Assembly (NCBI GenBank): GCA_025351205.1
Contig: JANXWI010000359.1
Coordinates: 1-17,282 of the forward strand
Direction: 5' to 3'
DNA from: Deinococcus sp.
GTDB lineage: Bacteria > Deinococcota > Deinococci > Deinococcales > Deinococcaceae
DNA: 17,282 nucleotides
Below the pieces are notes generated by a model. That model was not told where the DNA came from, ran no database searches, and saw nothing but the letters and a program-made list of their open reading frames with translations. Positions 7,138 to 16,726 of this stretch are shown here, piece after piece. The position numbers and the translations under genes are program-made. Numbering within the stretch: the stretch's first letter is position 1; every line of letters begins with the position of its first letter.

Positions 7138-8510
7138 CCGTTCAGAACACTTCAGCAACGCCTATCGCCCGCGCAGACACGGACGCCGCCAGCACTTCAG
7201 CCACCCGCTGGCGCTACGCCACGATGAACCTGGGGCTGGTGATTCCGGCTCAGGTGTCCAGCTTCTTCTTCCTGTACTACGTGGACCACCTGAAGGTCGA
7301 TCCGGTCAGGTTCGCGGTGCTGATGTCGGCCTTTGCGGTGTACAACGCCTTCGACAATCCGGTCATCGGCTACCTCTCGGACCGGACCCGGACGCGCTGG
7401 GGCCGCCGGATTCCCTACCTGCTGTTCGCCACGCTACCGAGCATGGTGTTGCTGGCGCTGCTGTTCAACGCGCCCTCGAGCGGCGTGCAGAATCCGGACT
7501 CAGTGCTGCTGTATTTCGGGGTGCTGTGGGTGCTGTGGGAGACCACCGGCACCATGATCGGCACCGGCTACCTGGCCCTGCTGCCCGAGATGTTCCGGAC
7601 GTTTGCCGAGCGCACCGACGTTTCCGTGCGGATGAACGCCGTGCAGGTGGTGGGCCTGCTGATCGGGCTGGCCCTGCCGCCGCTGCTGGCGGCGAAGATC
7701 GGCTGGGGGCCGGTGGGCATCCTGTTCGCGGTGATCGGTGCGGCGGCCATCTACAGCGGCGTGGGGGCGCTTTCTGAGCGGGCAGCCTCGGTGCGGGCCG
7801 CGCCGCTGCCGCTGCTCAGTGCCCTGCGTTCCACCTTCACCAACCGCAGCTTTCTGACCATCGTGGCCGCCCAGACCATGCGCTTTGTCTCGACGGGAAC
7901 GCTCGCCACCGGCATGGGGTTTTTCGTGAAGTACAGCCTGGGTCAGGACAGTGGACTGCTGACCACCCTGCTGCTGGCCGCCGCGTTCGTGACGGCGGGC
8001 GCGCTGCTGTGGCCCTGGCGGCAGTGGGTGGCCCAGAGGTACGGCGCGCGCACCACCCTGCTGCTCGCCTTCACGGTCAGCGGCCTGGCCGTGCTGCCGA
8101 TGATCTTCATTCAGAGTGTCCCCGCCGCGTTCCTGACCACGGTGCTGTTCGGGGTGGGCCTGGCCGGGATGATCCTGATGGGCGACGTGGTGCTGGCCGA
8201 CGTGATCGACGAGGATGAGCTGCGCACCGGCCAGCGGCGCGAGGGCGCGTACTACGGCCTGTCGGGCCTGATCACCACCCTGAGCACCGGCATTACAGCC
8301 GCCGTGTTCGGCTGGGTGGCGCTGCGCTACGGTTACGACCCGAAACTGAGTGTTCAGCCCGGTACCGTGGCACAGGGCTTCCGCGTGTTCATGACGGTCC
8401 CGCCGCTGATCGGTTCGGCGCTGGCCCTCGTGTTTCTGTGGTTCTACCCTCTGCACGGCGAGCGGCTGCGTCAGGTGCGCCTTGATCTGGCGACCCGGCG
8501 CGCAGGCTGA
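7134..8510 (+). CDS. GPH-family (MelB-like) MFS sugar:cation symporter
   Basis: This 458-residue protein has about twelve hydrophobic segments and the typical MelB/GPH (COG2211) loop after helix 2, DNPVIGYLSDRTRTRWGRRIPYL (near residues 77-99). A second family motif, LADVIDEDELRTGQRREGAYYGL, lies near 350-372. GPH members import glycosides, pentosides or hexuronides with H+, Na+ or Li+. It overlaps the upstream deacetylase gene by four bases (ATGA), with GGGGAAG about 9 bases before the ATG inside that gene. As partner of the deacetylase and GH84 enzymes it probably brings an N-acetylated oligosaccharide into the cytoplasm. That substrate is inferred from context only. Confidence 0.93.
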   Translation: MTVQNTSATPIARADTDAASTSATRWRYATMNLGLVIPAQVSSFFFLYYVDHLKVDPVRFAVLMSAFAVYNAFDNPVIGYLSDRTRTRWGRRIPYLLFATLPSMVLLALLFNAPSSGVQNPDSVLLYFGVLWVLWETTGTMIGTGYLALLPEMFRTFAERTDVSVRMNAVQVVGLLIGLALPPLLAAKIGWGPVGILFAVIGAAAIYSGVGALSERAASVRAAPLPLLSALRSTFTNRSFLTIVAAQTMRFVSTGTLATGMGFFVKYSLGQDSGLLTTLLLAAAFVTAGALLWPWRQWVAQRYGARTTLLLAFTVSGLAVLPMIFIQSVPAAFLTTVLFGVGLAGMILMGDVVLADVIDEDELRTGQRREGAYYGLSGLITTLSTGITAAVFGWVALRYGYDPKLSVQPGTVAQGFRVFMTVPPLIGSALALVFLWFYPLHGERLRQVRLDLATRRAG

Positions 8511-8520
8511 GAACCAGGGC

Positions 8521-8902
8521 TGATACGGATTCCGCTCAATTCCGGAACGCCCGTAAAAGCGGTCAAGCGTCCTCATGGGCGCTGCTCTGACCAAGGAGCG
8601 GTCAAGCGTGGGCAGCGTCCAAGCGCCTGCGGGGCGCTGTTCTGGACAAGACACCGCGCTGTTCTGCCCGAGAAGCGGGCAGGCGCCTTGGTACGGCGTC
8701 CGTTCTGCCCAAGAAGCGGGCAGGCGCCTTGGTACGGCGTCCGTTCTGCCCAAGAAGCGCTGGGCGTTCCTCCATCGGTCAGAACGGACTCGCCTGGGCA
8801 AGCCTGGCCTCCATACCGCCAGGGGCGTACTTGTTCCTACTTCCTCTGATCGGATTGATTCCGAACACAGAACGGAATGGGGGGCATTCGGAATCCGTAT
8901 CA
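8521..8902. mobile_element. 382-bp MITE-like repeat element with 14-bp terminal inverted repeats
   Basis: The stretch between the symporter and histidine kinase genes is bounded by TGATACGGATTCCG (8521-8534) and its exact reverse complement CGGAATCCGTATCA (8889-8902). It contains the tandem hairpin units at 8661-8760 and the module at 8561-8630 that recurs inverted at 16-88. It has no gene, no transposase and no clear target duplication. The form fits a small non-autonomous element or composite small noncoding repeat of the type known in Deinococcus. The TGA of its right end, read on the minus strand, is the stop codon of the kinase gene. Confidence 0.65.
8661..8760. repeat. 41-bp tandem hairpin repeats
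   Basis: Units at 8661-8701 and 8702-8742 are identical except for one base (position 8670 versus 8711). A third begins at 8743 and decays after about 18 bases. Each full unit holds a small hairpin, CTGCCC and GGGCAG around a 7-base loop (AAGAAGC), followed by GCGCCTTGGTACGGCGTC. Similar hairpin modules occur in the copy at the left edge of the window. Confidence 0.85.
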
Positions 8903-10279
8903 CAGACCAAAATCTTCTTTCGGTCCTCTGGCCGCACGCTGCTCCGTGGACGCGCGCCTGAACTCCACACTGACATTCAGCCCGGCTGGGCGGCGGTTTT
9001 CAAAACGCAGCGTCGCCCGGTGCGCCTGGACCGTGCGGCTGACAATCGCCAGGCCCAGCCCGTTGCCCTCACCGCCTCTGGCCGCGTCGGCGCGGTAGAA
9101 CGGCTCGGTCAGCCGGGGCAGCGCGGCGTCCGCGACCCCTGGTCCGGCGTCACGCACAGACAGCCACACGCTCTGCGCCTCGCCCCAGACACGCACCTGG
9201 ACGTCTGCGCCGCTGCCGTGCCGCAAGGCGTTCTCGATCAGGTTGTCGGCCAGGTGGGTCAGCAGCGCCTCGTCGCCCAGAACCGTCGCCGCGCCCCAGG
9301 TCTCGAAATCCAGGCGCACGTCCGGTGAGCGTTCCCGCGCCCGGTCCACCGCCTCTCCGCTCAGGTAGGCCAGGTCGAGCGGCAGCAGCTGAACGTCCTG
9401 CGAGCCGTGGGCCAGCAGCAGCAGGTGTTCGGTCAGGCGTTTCATGCGTTCCACGTCGGCCAGCGCCTCGCTCAGGTCTTCGGTGCGCTCGGCGCCGCTG
9501 CGTGGTCCGGCCAGCGACGCCTGAAGACGCACCTTGAGCGCGGCGAGCGGTGAGCGCAGGTCGTGGGCGGCGGCCTGCGTGAAATCGGCCTCGCGTTCTC
9601 TCACGTCGGCCAGCTGGATAAACGTCGCTTGCAGGGCCGCCGAGAGCCGTCCCAGTTCGTCGCGCCGTCCCGCGCCCGGCAGCGGCGCACGCAGGTTTCC
9701 CCCGTCTCCGACCTGGGCCGCCGCCCGTTCGAGCTGTGAAAGCGGGCGCAGCAGGCGGCCTGCCAGCGTGAAGCTCAGCAGCGCCAGCAGCAGGGCCGCC
9801 GCCGGGGCCGTGACCGCCAGCGCCCGCAGATAGGCGCGCAGCGGATTGATCACCCCCAGCACGTCGCTGGCGAGCTGCGCCGTGGTCACCTGGCCGCTCA
9901 GTTTCAGGGGCGAGATCAGCACGTTGTGCCCGGCCAGCGCCCTGTAGCCGGGCCGTTCGGACAGTGAGATGCCTTGAAAGCTCCCGCTCTGAACCAGCAC
10001 TCTGCCCGCCCGGATCACCCGGACATCGACGTTTCTGGGCAGCGCGCTCAGGTTCAGGGTGGAGCGGGGCAAAGGCTCTGTGCCGCCTCCTGCTGGCTGG
10101 CCCCTGGTCAGCTGGGCATCGAGGGTGGACGCCAGCACCGGCAGCAGCGTTTCGAGGCGTTCCCGCTCCGCCAGGCTCAGGAACGAGCGCAGGGCCAGAA
10201 ACTGCACTGCCGCCACCATCAGCACCACCAGCGCGGTGGTGAGCGCCACGCCCAGGGCCAGCCGCGCCCGGATGGTCAT
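8900..10279 (-). CDS. Membrane sensor histidine kinase (HAMP-HisKA-HATPase)
   Basis: This 459-residue kinase has transmembrane helix 1 at about 8-31, an extracytoplasmic sensor region at about 32-150 with no recognised domain, and helix 2 at about 153-176. A HAMP linker follows to about 227. The phospho-acceptor is H239 in AAAHDLRSPLAALKVRL. The ATP-binding domain shows DNLIENALRHG (345-355), RDAGPGV (376-382) and GEGNGLGLAIV (403-413). The ATG at 10279 is preferred because the in-frame ATG at 10372 would overlap the response regulator by 50 bases. The Shine-Dalgarno site is weak, so translation may depend on coupling. It follows the regulator gene after 43 bases, forming a regulator-kinase operon. 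The stop codon is provided by the end of the adjacent repeat element, so the last residues may be altered. Confidence 0.92.
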   Translation of the reverse strand: MTIRARLALGVALTTALVVLMVAAVQFLALRSFLSLAERERLETLLPVLASTLDAQLTRGQPAGGGTEPLPRSTLNLSALPRNVDVRVIRAGRVLVQSGSFQGISLSERPGYRALAGHNVLISPLKLSGQVTTAQLASDVLGVINPLRAYLRALAVTAPAAALLLALLSFTLAGRLLRPLSQLERAAAQVGDGGNLRAPLPGAGRRDELGRLSAALQATFIQLADVREREADFTQAAAHDLRSPLAALKVRLQASLAGPRSGAERTEDLSEALADVERMKRLTEHLLLLAHGSQDVQLLPLDLAYLSGEAVDRARERSPDVRLDFETWGAATVLGDEALLTHLADNLIENALRHGSGADVQVRVWGEAQSVWLSVRDAGPGVADAALPRLTEPFYRADAARGGEGNGLGLAIVSRTVQAHRATLRFENRRPAGLNVSVEFRRASTEQRAARGPKEDFGL

Positions 10280-10322
10280 GCCTGACCCGTTGCTGCGCGG
10301 CTGCGCGCCACCTTGCCCGGTA

Positions 10323-10982
10323 TCACGGAACCCGGTATCCCAGCCCGCGCGAGCTGTGCAGCACCTCGGCACCGAGTTTGCGCCGGACGTAGCTCACGTA
10401 GACGTCCACCACCCGCGCCGCGCCGCCGAAATCCGGCCCCCAGACCCGTGACAGCAGCTCCTCACGGGTAAACCAGCGGCCCCTGGACAGCACCAGCGTT
10501 TCGAGCAGGGCGTACTCTCTGGCCGTGAAGCCCACCGCCTCACCGCGCCACCAGACCTGCCGCTGGCGGGCATCGAGCAGCCCGTCTCCGTCGCCGAATT
10601 CCATCTGGGCGCTGCGGGCCGCCTCGCCCCGGCGCACCACGGCCCGCAGCGTGGCGAACAGTTCGGGCAGCTCGAAGGGCTTGATCAGGTAAGCGTCGCC
10701 GCCGATGTCCAGCCCCTCCACGCGGTCGTCCAGGGCGCTGCGGGCGCTCAGGAAGACCACGGGCGTCTTCAGACCGGCGGCCCTCAACCGGCGCGTGATC
10801 TCGAAGCCGCTCAGCTCCGGCAGCATCACATCGAGCAGCAGCACGTCGTAGGCCCCCTCCTGCGCCGCAGCCAGCCCGCGCGCGCCGCTCTGCTCCAGCC
10901 GCACCGTGTGGCCGACGTCCGTGAGGGCGCGCGCCGTGGGCTGCGCGATCCGCAGATCGTCCTCGACCAGCAGCAGGCGCAC
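10323..10982 (-). CDS. OmpR/PhoB-family response regulator
   Basis: This 219-residue regulator has an N-terminal receiver domain with the acidic pair E7-D8-D9 and phospho-acceptor D51 (VLLLDVMLP). It also has the conserved S79 and K101 (YLIKPFE). A C-terminal winged-helix DNA-binding domain (about 125-219) includes LTAREYALLETL-type sequence (here FTAREYALLETL), FTREELLSRVWG and VDVYVSYVRRKL, and ends in RGLGYRVP. Translation starts at GTG 10982, shown by the exact position of the RLLLVEDD strand; AGGGGCGG upstream is a plausible ribosome site. It precedes its kinase in the same operon. The regulon is unknown. Upstream is the end of the photolyase gene, 115 bases away. Confidence 0.95.
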   Translation of the reverse strand: MRLLLVEDDLRIAQPTARALTDVGHTVRLEQSGARGLAAAQEGAYDVLLLDVMLPELSGFEITRRLRAAGLKTPVVFLSARSALDDRVEGLDIGGDAYLIKPFELPELFATLRAVVRRGEAARSAQMEFGDGDGLLDARQRQVWWRGEAVGFTAREYALLETLVLSRGRWFTREELLSRVWGPDFGGAARVVDVYVSYVRRKLGAEVLHSSRGLGYRVP

Positions 10983-11097
10983 GCGTCTACCGCCCCTGCA
11001 CGGTGGTCACCGAAACGCGGTTCAGGACCGGCTGAGCGCCAGGCGTCGTCACGGCGCTGCCCTGGGTGTGCTGCATTGATGTGCTGGATGCCAACCT

Positions 11098-12573
11098 CTA
11101 CCCCAGTTTCCCGGCGGCGTAGGCGGCCCGCATTCGCTCCAGGTTACGGTCACGGGCGACGGCGTGATCCACCACGGGAGCCGGGTAATCCCGCCCGATC
11201 AGGCATCCGGCCTGCCGCTGCTCGGAGACCGACATCTTCCAGGGTTCCAGCAGCCACTGTTCAGGCACCTGCGCCAGCTCGGGCAGGTAGTGGCGAATAT
11301 AACTGCTGGCCCCGGTATACTTCTTCGGGAAGGCCACCGGGCTGTACACCCGCTCGTACGAATGAAAGAACGCGCTGGCCGACAGCCACATCCAGTTGGC
11401 GGCGTTCACGCTCCAGTCGGCGTCGATCAGCAGGCGGTCAAACACCTGCTGGCCCGCCACCCAGCTCTGCCACAGGTCGCCGCGCGTCAGGAAGCAGGCC
11501 ACCGAATGCCGCGCCAGGTGGTGCATCCAGCCCTCGGTGTTCAGCTGCCGCATGGCCGCGTCGATCCAGGGGTAGCCGGTTCGTCCCTCGGTCCAGGCGG
11601 CCAGCAGGTCAGGCGCGTCGTCCCAGGGAATCTGGCGGCAGATGGGGTTGCCCACCATGCGGTCATAGTTGGGCGTCACGGCCCCGATGGTGGTGAACAT
11701 CTCGCGCCACAGCAGCTGCCCGACCAGCGAGGTGGGCGGCTGGCTGTGCGCCCCGGCCTCCCGCTCGGCCTGCCGCAGCCGGGCATAGAAGGTGCGGGCC
11801 GAGAGCGAGCCGAATTTCATATGGGCGCTCAGGCGGGTGGTGGCGGCGGGGGCGTAGGCCGAGGGGTCGGTAGCGGGTTTCTCGAAGGCGGCCACCCGCT
11901 GCGGCTGTGAGACCCAGGCGTCCATCATGTCCAGCGCGTTCGTCTCGCCCGGCGGACAGAAGGCCAGCCCCGCCGCGTGGCCGGTAAAGCCCAGCTCCTC
12001 CAGGGTCGGAATGCCTTCGTCGGCGACCTCGCCCGCTGGGGGCAGGCGCTCCGGGGTCGGCAGCGGCGCGGGCGGTTCGCCCACCTTCGCCACCAGCTTT
12101 CCGAAGCCGCCGTAACTCTTGGGCAGCGCGCCGCCTGCCGCCTCCAGCAGCACGCCGGGGTCGTACAGGGTGTGGCCGCCCGGCGACAGCACCTGTGCGC
12201 CCAGCCGCCCGGCCAGCTCCCGCGCCTGGGCGTCGCGCGTAACGGCGTAGGGTTCGGTGTCGGCCTCGAACACCAGCCGCCCGATCTTCCACTCGCGCAT
12301 GGCACGTTCCAATTCTGGCATCGGTTCGCCCCGCAGCACGGTCAGCCGTGAGCCGCGCCGCCGCAATTCGGCGTCCAGTTCGCGCAGGGTGCCGAGCAGA
12401 AAGGCCAGACGGTTCACGCCCAGCTTGTCTGGCCGCACAATATTGGGGTCGAGGATGAACACCGGATACAGCACTGCGCTGCCCTGTATAGCGGCGTGCA
12501 GGGCCGGGCTGTCGTGCAGGCGCAGGCCCTTGCGAAACCACAGCAGCGTGGCCGGGCTGGAGGTGGAAGTCAT
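11098..12573 (-). CDS. Photolyase/cryptochrome resembling eukaryotic (6-4) photolyases
   Basis: This 491-residue flavoprotein has an N-terminal photolyase alpha/beta domain (LLWFRKGLRLHDSPAL, 10-25; ILDPNIVRPDKLGVNRLAFL, 40-59) and a C-terminal FAD domain. It reads like animal (6-4) photolyase: HSQPPTSLVGQLLWRE (276-291), RTGYPWIDAAMRQL (331-344), GWMHHLARHSVACFLTRGDLW (348-368) and NWMWLSASAFFHSYERVYSPV (393-413). The two histidines needed for (6-4) repair fit H352 and H356 (HLARH). N390 holds the place near flavin N5 that is cysteine in insect cryptochromes. Tryptophans 394, 371, 317 and 368 fit an electron-transfer chain. It lacks the FeS-cluster signature of bacterial PhrB-type enzymes. 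The ATG at 12573 has no ribosome site but has TAGCCT 7 bases upstream, suggesting a leaderless transcript. Activity on (6-4) lesions is inferred, not shown. Confidence 0.93.
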   Translation of the reverse strand: MTSTSSPATLLWFRKGLRLHDSPALHAAIQGSAVLYPVFILDPNIVRPDKLGVNRLAFLLGTLRELDAELRRRGSRLTVLRGEPMPELERAMREWKIGRLVFEADTEPYAVTRDAQARELAGRLGAQVLSPGGHTLYDPGVLLEAAGGALPKSYGGFGKLVAKVGEPPAPLPTPERLPPAGEVADEGIPTLEELGFTGHAAGLAFCPPGETNALDMMDAWVSQPQRVAAFEKPATDPSAYAPAATTRLSAHMKFGSLSARTFYARLRQAEREAGAHSQPPTSLVGQLLWREMFTTIGAVTPNYDRMVGNPICRQIPWDDAPDLLAAWTEGRTGYPWIDAAMRQLNTEGWMHHLARHSVACFLTRGDLWQSWVAGQQVFDRLLIDADWSVNAANWMWLSASAFFHSYERVYSPVAFPKKYTGASSYIRHYLPELAQVPEQWLLEPWKMSVSEQRQAGCLIGRDYPAPVVDHAVARDRNLERMRAAYAAGKLG

Positions 12574-12580
12574 GGAGTCA

Positions 12581-12586
12581 AGGCTA
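12581..12586 (-). promoter_or_regulatory. Candidate -10 box for a leaderless photolyase transcript
   Basis: TAGCCT on the minus strand fits TANNNT and ends 7 bases before the photolyase ATG. There is no Shine-Dalgarno sequence. This arrangement is common for leaderless genes in Deinococcus. I found no convincing -35 element. Confidence 0.4.
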
Positions 12587-12618
12587 GAGGGCCGCGCCGG
12601 GGGCGACTGTAGCGCAGC

Positions 12619-12664
12619 AAAAAGACCGGAGGGGCCACGTCTCGGCGGCCCCTCCAGTCTTTTT
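12619..12664 (-). terminator. Strong terminator of rpoD, probably bidirectional
   Basis: GGAGGGGCC (12628-12636) pairs with GGCCCCTCC (12647-12655) around a 10-base loop. After one mismatch, AAAAAGAC (12619-12626) pairs with GTCTTTTT (12657-12664). The minus strand gives a G/C stem followed by TCTTTTT. It lies 17 bases past the rpoD stop and just before the photolyase promoter, so it should insulate the photolyase gene from rpoD transcription. Confidence 0.9.
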
Positions 12665-12680
12665 GACATGTGTCAGAACC

Positions 12681-14621
<1,941 letters not shown>

Positions 14622-14725
14622 CGGGCCTCCTGGAGAGACGGGCGTTTTGCTGGAGATGGGCGTGCTCCGACCTGAAACGTGGAGAGGTGGAGGTTCCGGC
14701 GGAGAGGCCGGTCTGGATGTCAATA

Positions 14726-14753
14726 AATATAGATCAAGGGGCAGGCGGGTAAA
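14726..14753 (-). promoter_or_regulatory. rpoD: Candidate rpoD promoter
   Basis: On the minus strand TTTACC (14753-14748, four of six to TTGACA) is followed after 16 bases by TATATT (14731-14726, five of six to TATAAT). Transcription would begin near 14719 and give a leader of about 98 bases before the rpoD start. This is the best housekeeping-type promoter match in the window. Confidence 0.6.
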
Positions 14754-14869
14754 GCAGCCTCAGGGCTGTCGGCGACGATTCAACCTGTTACTCTACAACG
14801 CTTCCGGGAGTGTCGGTGTGCCTGTGCTTCAATCAGCTTGCACCCCAGTCGGAGACTGACTCTGAAGAC

Positions 14870-15880
14870 TCAGTTCCAGGCCAGCCCTGCGCGGGTCCGC
14901 CAGTAGTCGCCTGGCGTTTCAGCCAGCCCTTCAAGAACAGATTGTTCGCCGGCGCTCAACGCCAGAGGCAGCGCCGTCAGGTTGCTCCGAAGCTGCTCGG
15001 TGGTGCTCGCGCCGCTCAACACCATCTGGGCAAACGGCTGTGCCAGGACGGCGGCCAGCGCCAGGGCGTCCGGGGTGACCCCGCGCCGGTTGCAGAGTGT
15101 CAGCAGCGCCGGGGGCAGACGGCTGTTTCTGGTGGTCAGCCGCCCGTTGGCCACCGCCTCCTTGATGACCACCTTCCAGCCCGCCTGGTGCGCGGCCATC
15201 AGGGCAGGCCCGGCGCTGGGGTCCAGCAGGTTCCAGGTGGCCTGCACCGCCCCGAAGACCGGCTGTCCGCCAATGCTCAGAGTCAGTGCCCGTTCCAGGA
15301 CCTCGCCCTGACGCGGGCCGCTGAGCGACAGGCCGGGCGTCACGCCCTCGCCGCGCAGCCTGCACAGGTGATCCAGCAGGGCCGCGTCGTGCAGCAGCGG
15401 GCTGTCAGGCGTGACCGAATGGGCCAGATACACCTTCAGCCACCTGCCTAGCAGCGCCCGGCTCTGGTACAGCTGCCGAACAAAGTTGGCCAGGGAATGC
15501 TCCTTGACCTCGTGCTGGTCGGCCTGCACCTGCCAGTTGGCAGTATAGGTGTAGCCCCACTTGGACCCCACCTGCACGTCTCCGGGAGCGATCTGGCGAC
15601 TTCCCAGCCATTCGGCCAGAAAGGCCTCGGCCTCGCCGTATGACCGGGCCGCGTCGAAGCTTCGGATGCCCGCGTGGTGGGCCGCGTCCAGCACACTGAA
15701 TGCCTGCGCCTTCAGGCTGTCTTCGCCTCGCCCGCCTGCCAGGTCGTCGGCGTGGCCCAGGTTGATGTAACCCGGTCTGCCCAGCGCCGCTAGCCCCAGG
15801 CCCAGCCTGACCGGAGCCTGAGTGCCGGCGGCCTGATGGGTGGGGGAGAGGGAGGTCGCCCGCTGCGGGTGTTCCGGCAT
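14870..15880 (-). CDS. Aldo/keto reductase
   Basis: This 336-residue protein is a (beta/alpha)8 NAD(P)H-dependent aldo/keto reductase that should interconvert aldehydes or ketones and alcohols in the cytoplasm. The catalytic tetrad is present: D76 and Y81 (SFDAARSYGEAE), K107 (VGSKWGY) and H154 (VYLAHSV). Near the C-terminus, LSGASTTEQLRSNL (about 290-303) is the usual cofactor phosphate-binding segment. The first ~24 residues are extra and polar. The ATG at 15880 lacks a ribosome site but has TAACAT 8 bases upstream, so the message may be leaderless. It lies 33 bases downstream of the sugar isomerase-like gene on the same strand, suggesting shared function with an added internal promoter. 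Substrate unknown. Confidence 0.9.
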   Translation of the reverse strand: MPEHPQRATSLSPTHQAAGTQAPVRLGLGLAALGRPGYINLGHADDLAGGRGEDSLKAQAFSVLDAAHHAGIRSFDAARSYGEAEAFLAEWLGSRQIAPGDVQVGSKWGYTYTANWQVQADQHEVKEHSLANFVRQLYQSRALLGRWLKVYLAHSVTPDSPLLHDAALLDHLCRLRGEGVTPGLSLSGPRQGEVLERALTLSIGGQPVFGAVQATWNLLDPSAGPALMAAHQAGWKVVIKEAVANGRLTTRNSRLPPALLTLCNRRGVTPDALALAAVLAQPFAQMVLSGASTTEQLRSNLTALPLALSAGEQSVLEGLAETPGDYWRTRAGLAWN

Positions 15881-15888
15881 GTCCGGTG

Positions 15889-15917
15889 ATGTTACGCCCT
15901 GCCTGCGGGTTCGTCAC
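15889..15917 (-). promoter_or_regulatory. Candidate promoter of the aldo/keto reductase gene
   Basis: GTGACG (minus strand, 15917-15912; four of six to TTGACA) and TAACAT (15894-15889; TANNNT) are spaced 17 bases apart. The start point would fall at or next to the ATG at 15880. The -35 overlaps the stop codon of the preceding gene. Confidence 0.45.
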
Positions 15918-16726
15918 GTTTGGTCCGTTTCCAGCGCCCCGATCCAGCGCATGGCCTGCTCGACCTCGCCCGGAACGACCTCCACGATCAGCCGGGGATC
16001 CGTCTGACTGGCCCGCAGTTCGCGCAGAATGCCGGGCCAGTGGACCGTGCCGCCGCCCGGGGCCAGGTGGGCGTCTTCGGTGCCGTCGTTGTCCTGCAAG
16101 TGGACGTGGCCCAGCAGCTCTGCCCCCTGCGACAGCCAGTGGGCGGCAGGGGGTGCGCCCCGGCTGCCCATGATGTGCGCGTGCCCCACGTCGATGCTCA
16201 GGCGCAGGTGCGGGCTGCCGAACGAGGCGACCAATCTCAACAGCGGGGCCGGGTTGAGGTCCAGGATGTTCTCGACGACCAGCACGCAGCCCAGCCCGGC
16301 GGCCCGCTCCAGAATCGGGGCCAGGGTCAGGTGGGCCAGCGCTATCTCCGCCTCCAGCGTGGTCTGGTGCGCGACCAGGGCGTGCCCGAGAAAGTAGAAC
16401 GGGCTGTGAATGACCATGTGGCTGCCGCCCACCGCCTCCACGTAGTCCAGGCCCAGGTTCAGCCGCGACTGAACCACCGCCCTGATCTGGCTGTCGAGCG
16501 AGGCAATCGCGATATTCGAGAACGGGGCGTGGACCCCGATCCGGCCCGTGTGGCCGTCCAGCAACTCCGCTGAGCGACGCGCCACGCCCCTCCAGTCGCC
16601 GTCCATGACCTCCGGCTCACAGATGTCCTGAAGCTCCACGTCTCTGGCCCCGGCCTTGAGCCAGCGGGCGCAGCGTTCCAGTTCAGGCAGGGTCACCGCC
16701 AGTCCCATTCGCTTCAGGTCATTCAT
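15914..16726 (-). CDS. Sugar phosphate isomerase/epimerase-like TIM-barrel protein
   Basis: This 270-residue protein has the fold pattern of the AP endonuclease 2/xylose isomerase-like family, metal-dependent enzymes that isomerise or epimerise sugars and related compounds. Likely metal ligands are E152 (VVENILD), D179 with H182 nearby (SIDVGHAHIMG), H207/H209 (GHVHLQDNDG) and E249 (IVEVVP). IGVHAPF and MVIHSPF are further conserved strand ends. The ATG at 16726 has AAGGAG (16732-16737) five bases upstream. It is the first gene of a probable operon with the aldo/keto reductase and diverges from a solute-binding protein gene. This suggests catabolism of an imported sugar or polyol. The specific reaction cannot be assigned. 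Confidence 0.85.
   Translation of the reverse strand: MNDLKRMGLAVTLPELERCARWLKAGARDVELQDICEPEVMDGDWRGVARRSAELLDGHTGRIGVHAPFSNIAIASLDSQIRAVVQSRLNLGLDYVEAVGGSHMVIHSPFYFLGHALVAHQTTLEAEIALAHLTLAPILERAAGLGCVLVVENILDLNPAPLLRLVASFGSPHLRLSIDVGHAHIMGSRGAPPAAHWLSQGAELLGHVHLQDNDGTEDAHLAPGGGTVHWPGILRELRASQTDPRLIVEVVPGEVEQAMRWIGALETDQT

Noticed and set aside
8661..8760. Possible CRISPR array
   Set aside because: Units are contiguous 41-bp tandem repeats with no differing spacers, and no cas genes are present.
7500..8903. 467-codon minus-strand frame over the symporter and repeat element
   Set aside because: It is a shadow of the symporter joined to a translation of the repeat element.
8575..8961. 128-codon frame through the repeat element
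   Set aside because: It translates tandem hairpin repeats and runs into the antisense of the kinase gene.
10280..10372. Longer histidine kinase start at 10372
   Set aside because: It would overlap the regulator by 50 bases and add a non-hydrophobic leader before the first helix; no better ribosome site supports it.
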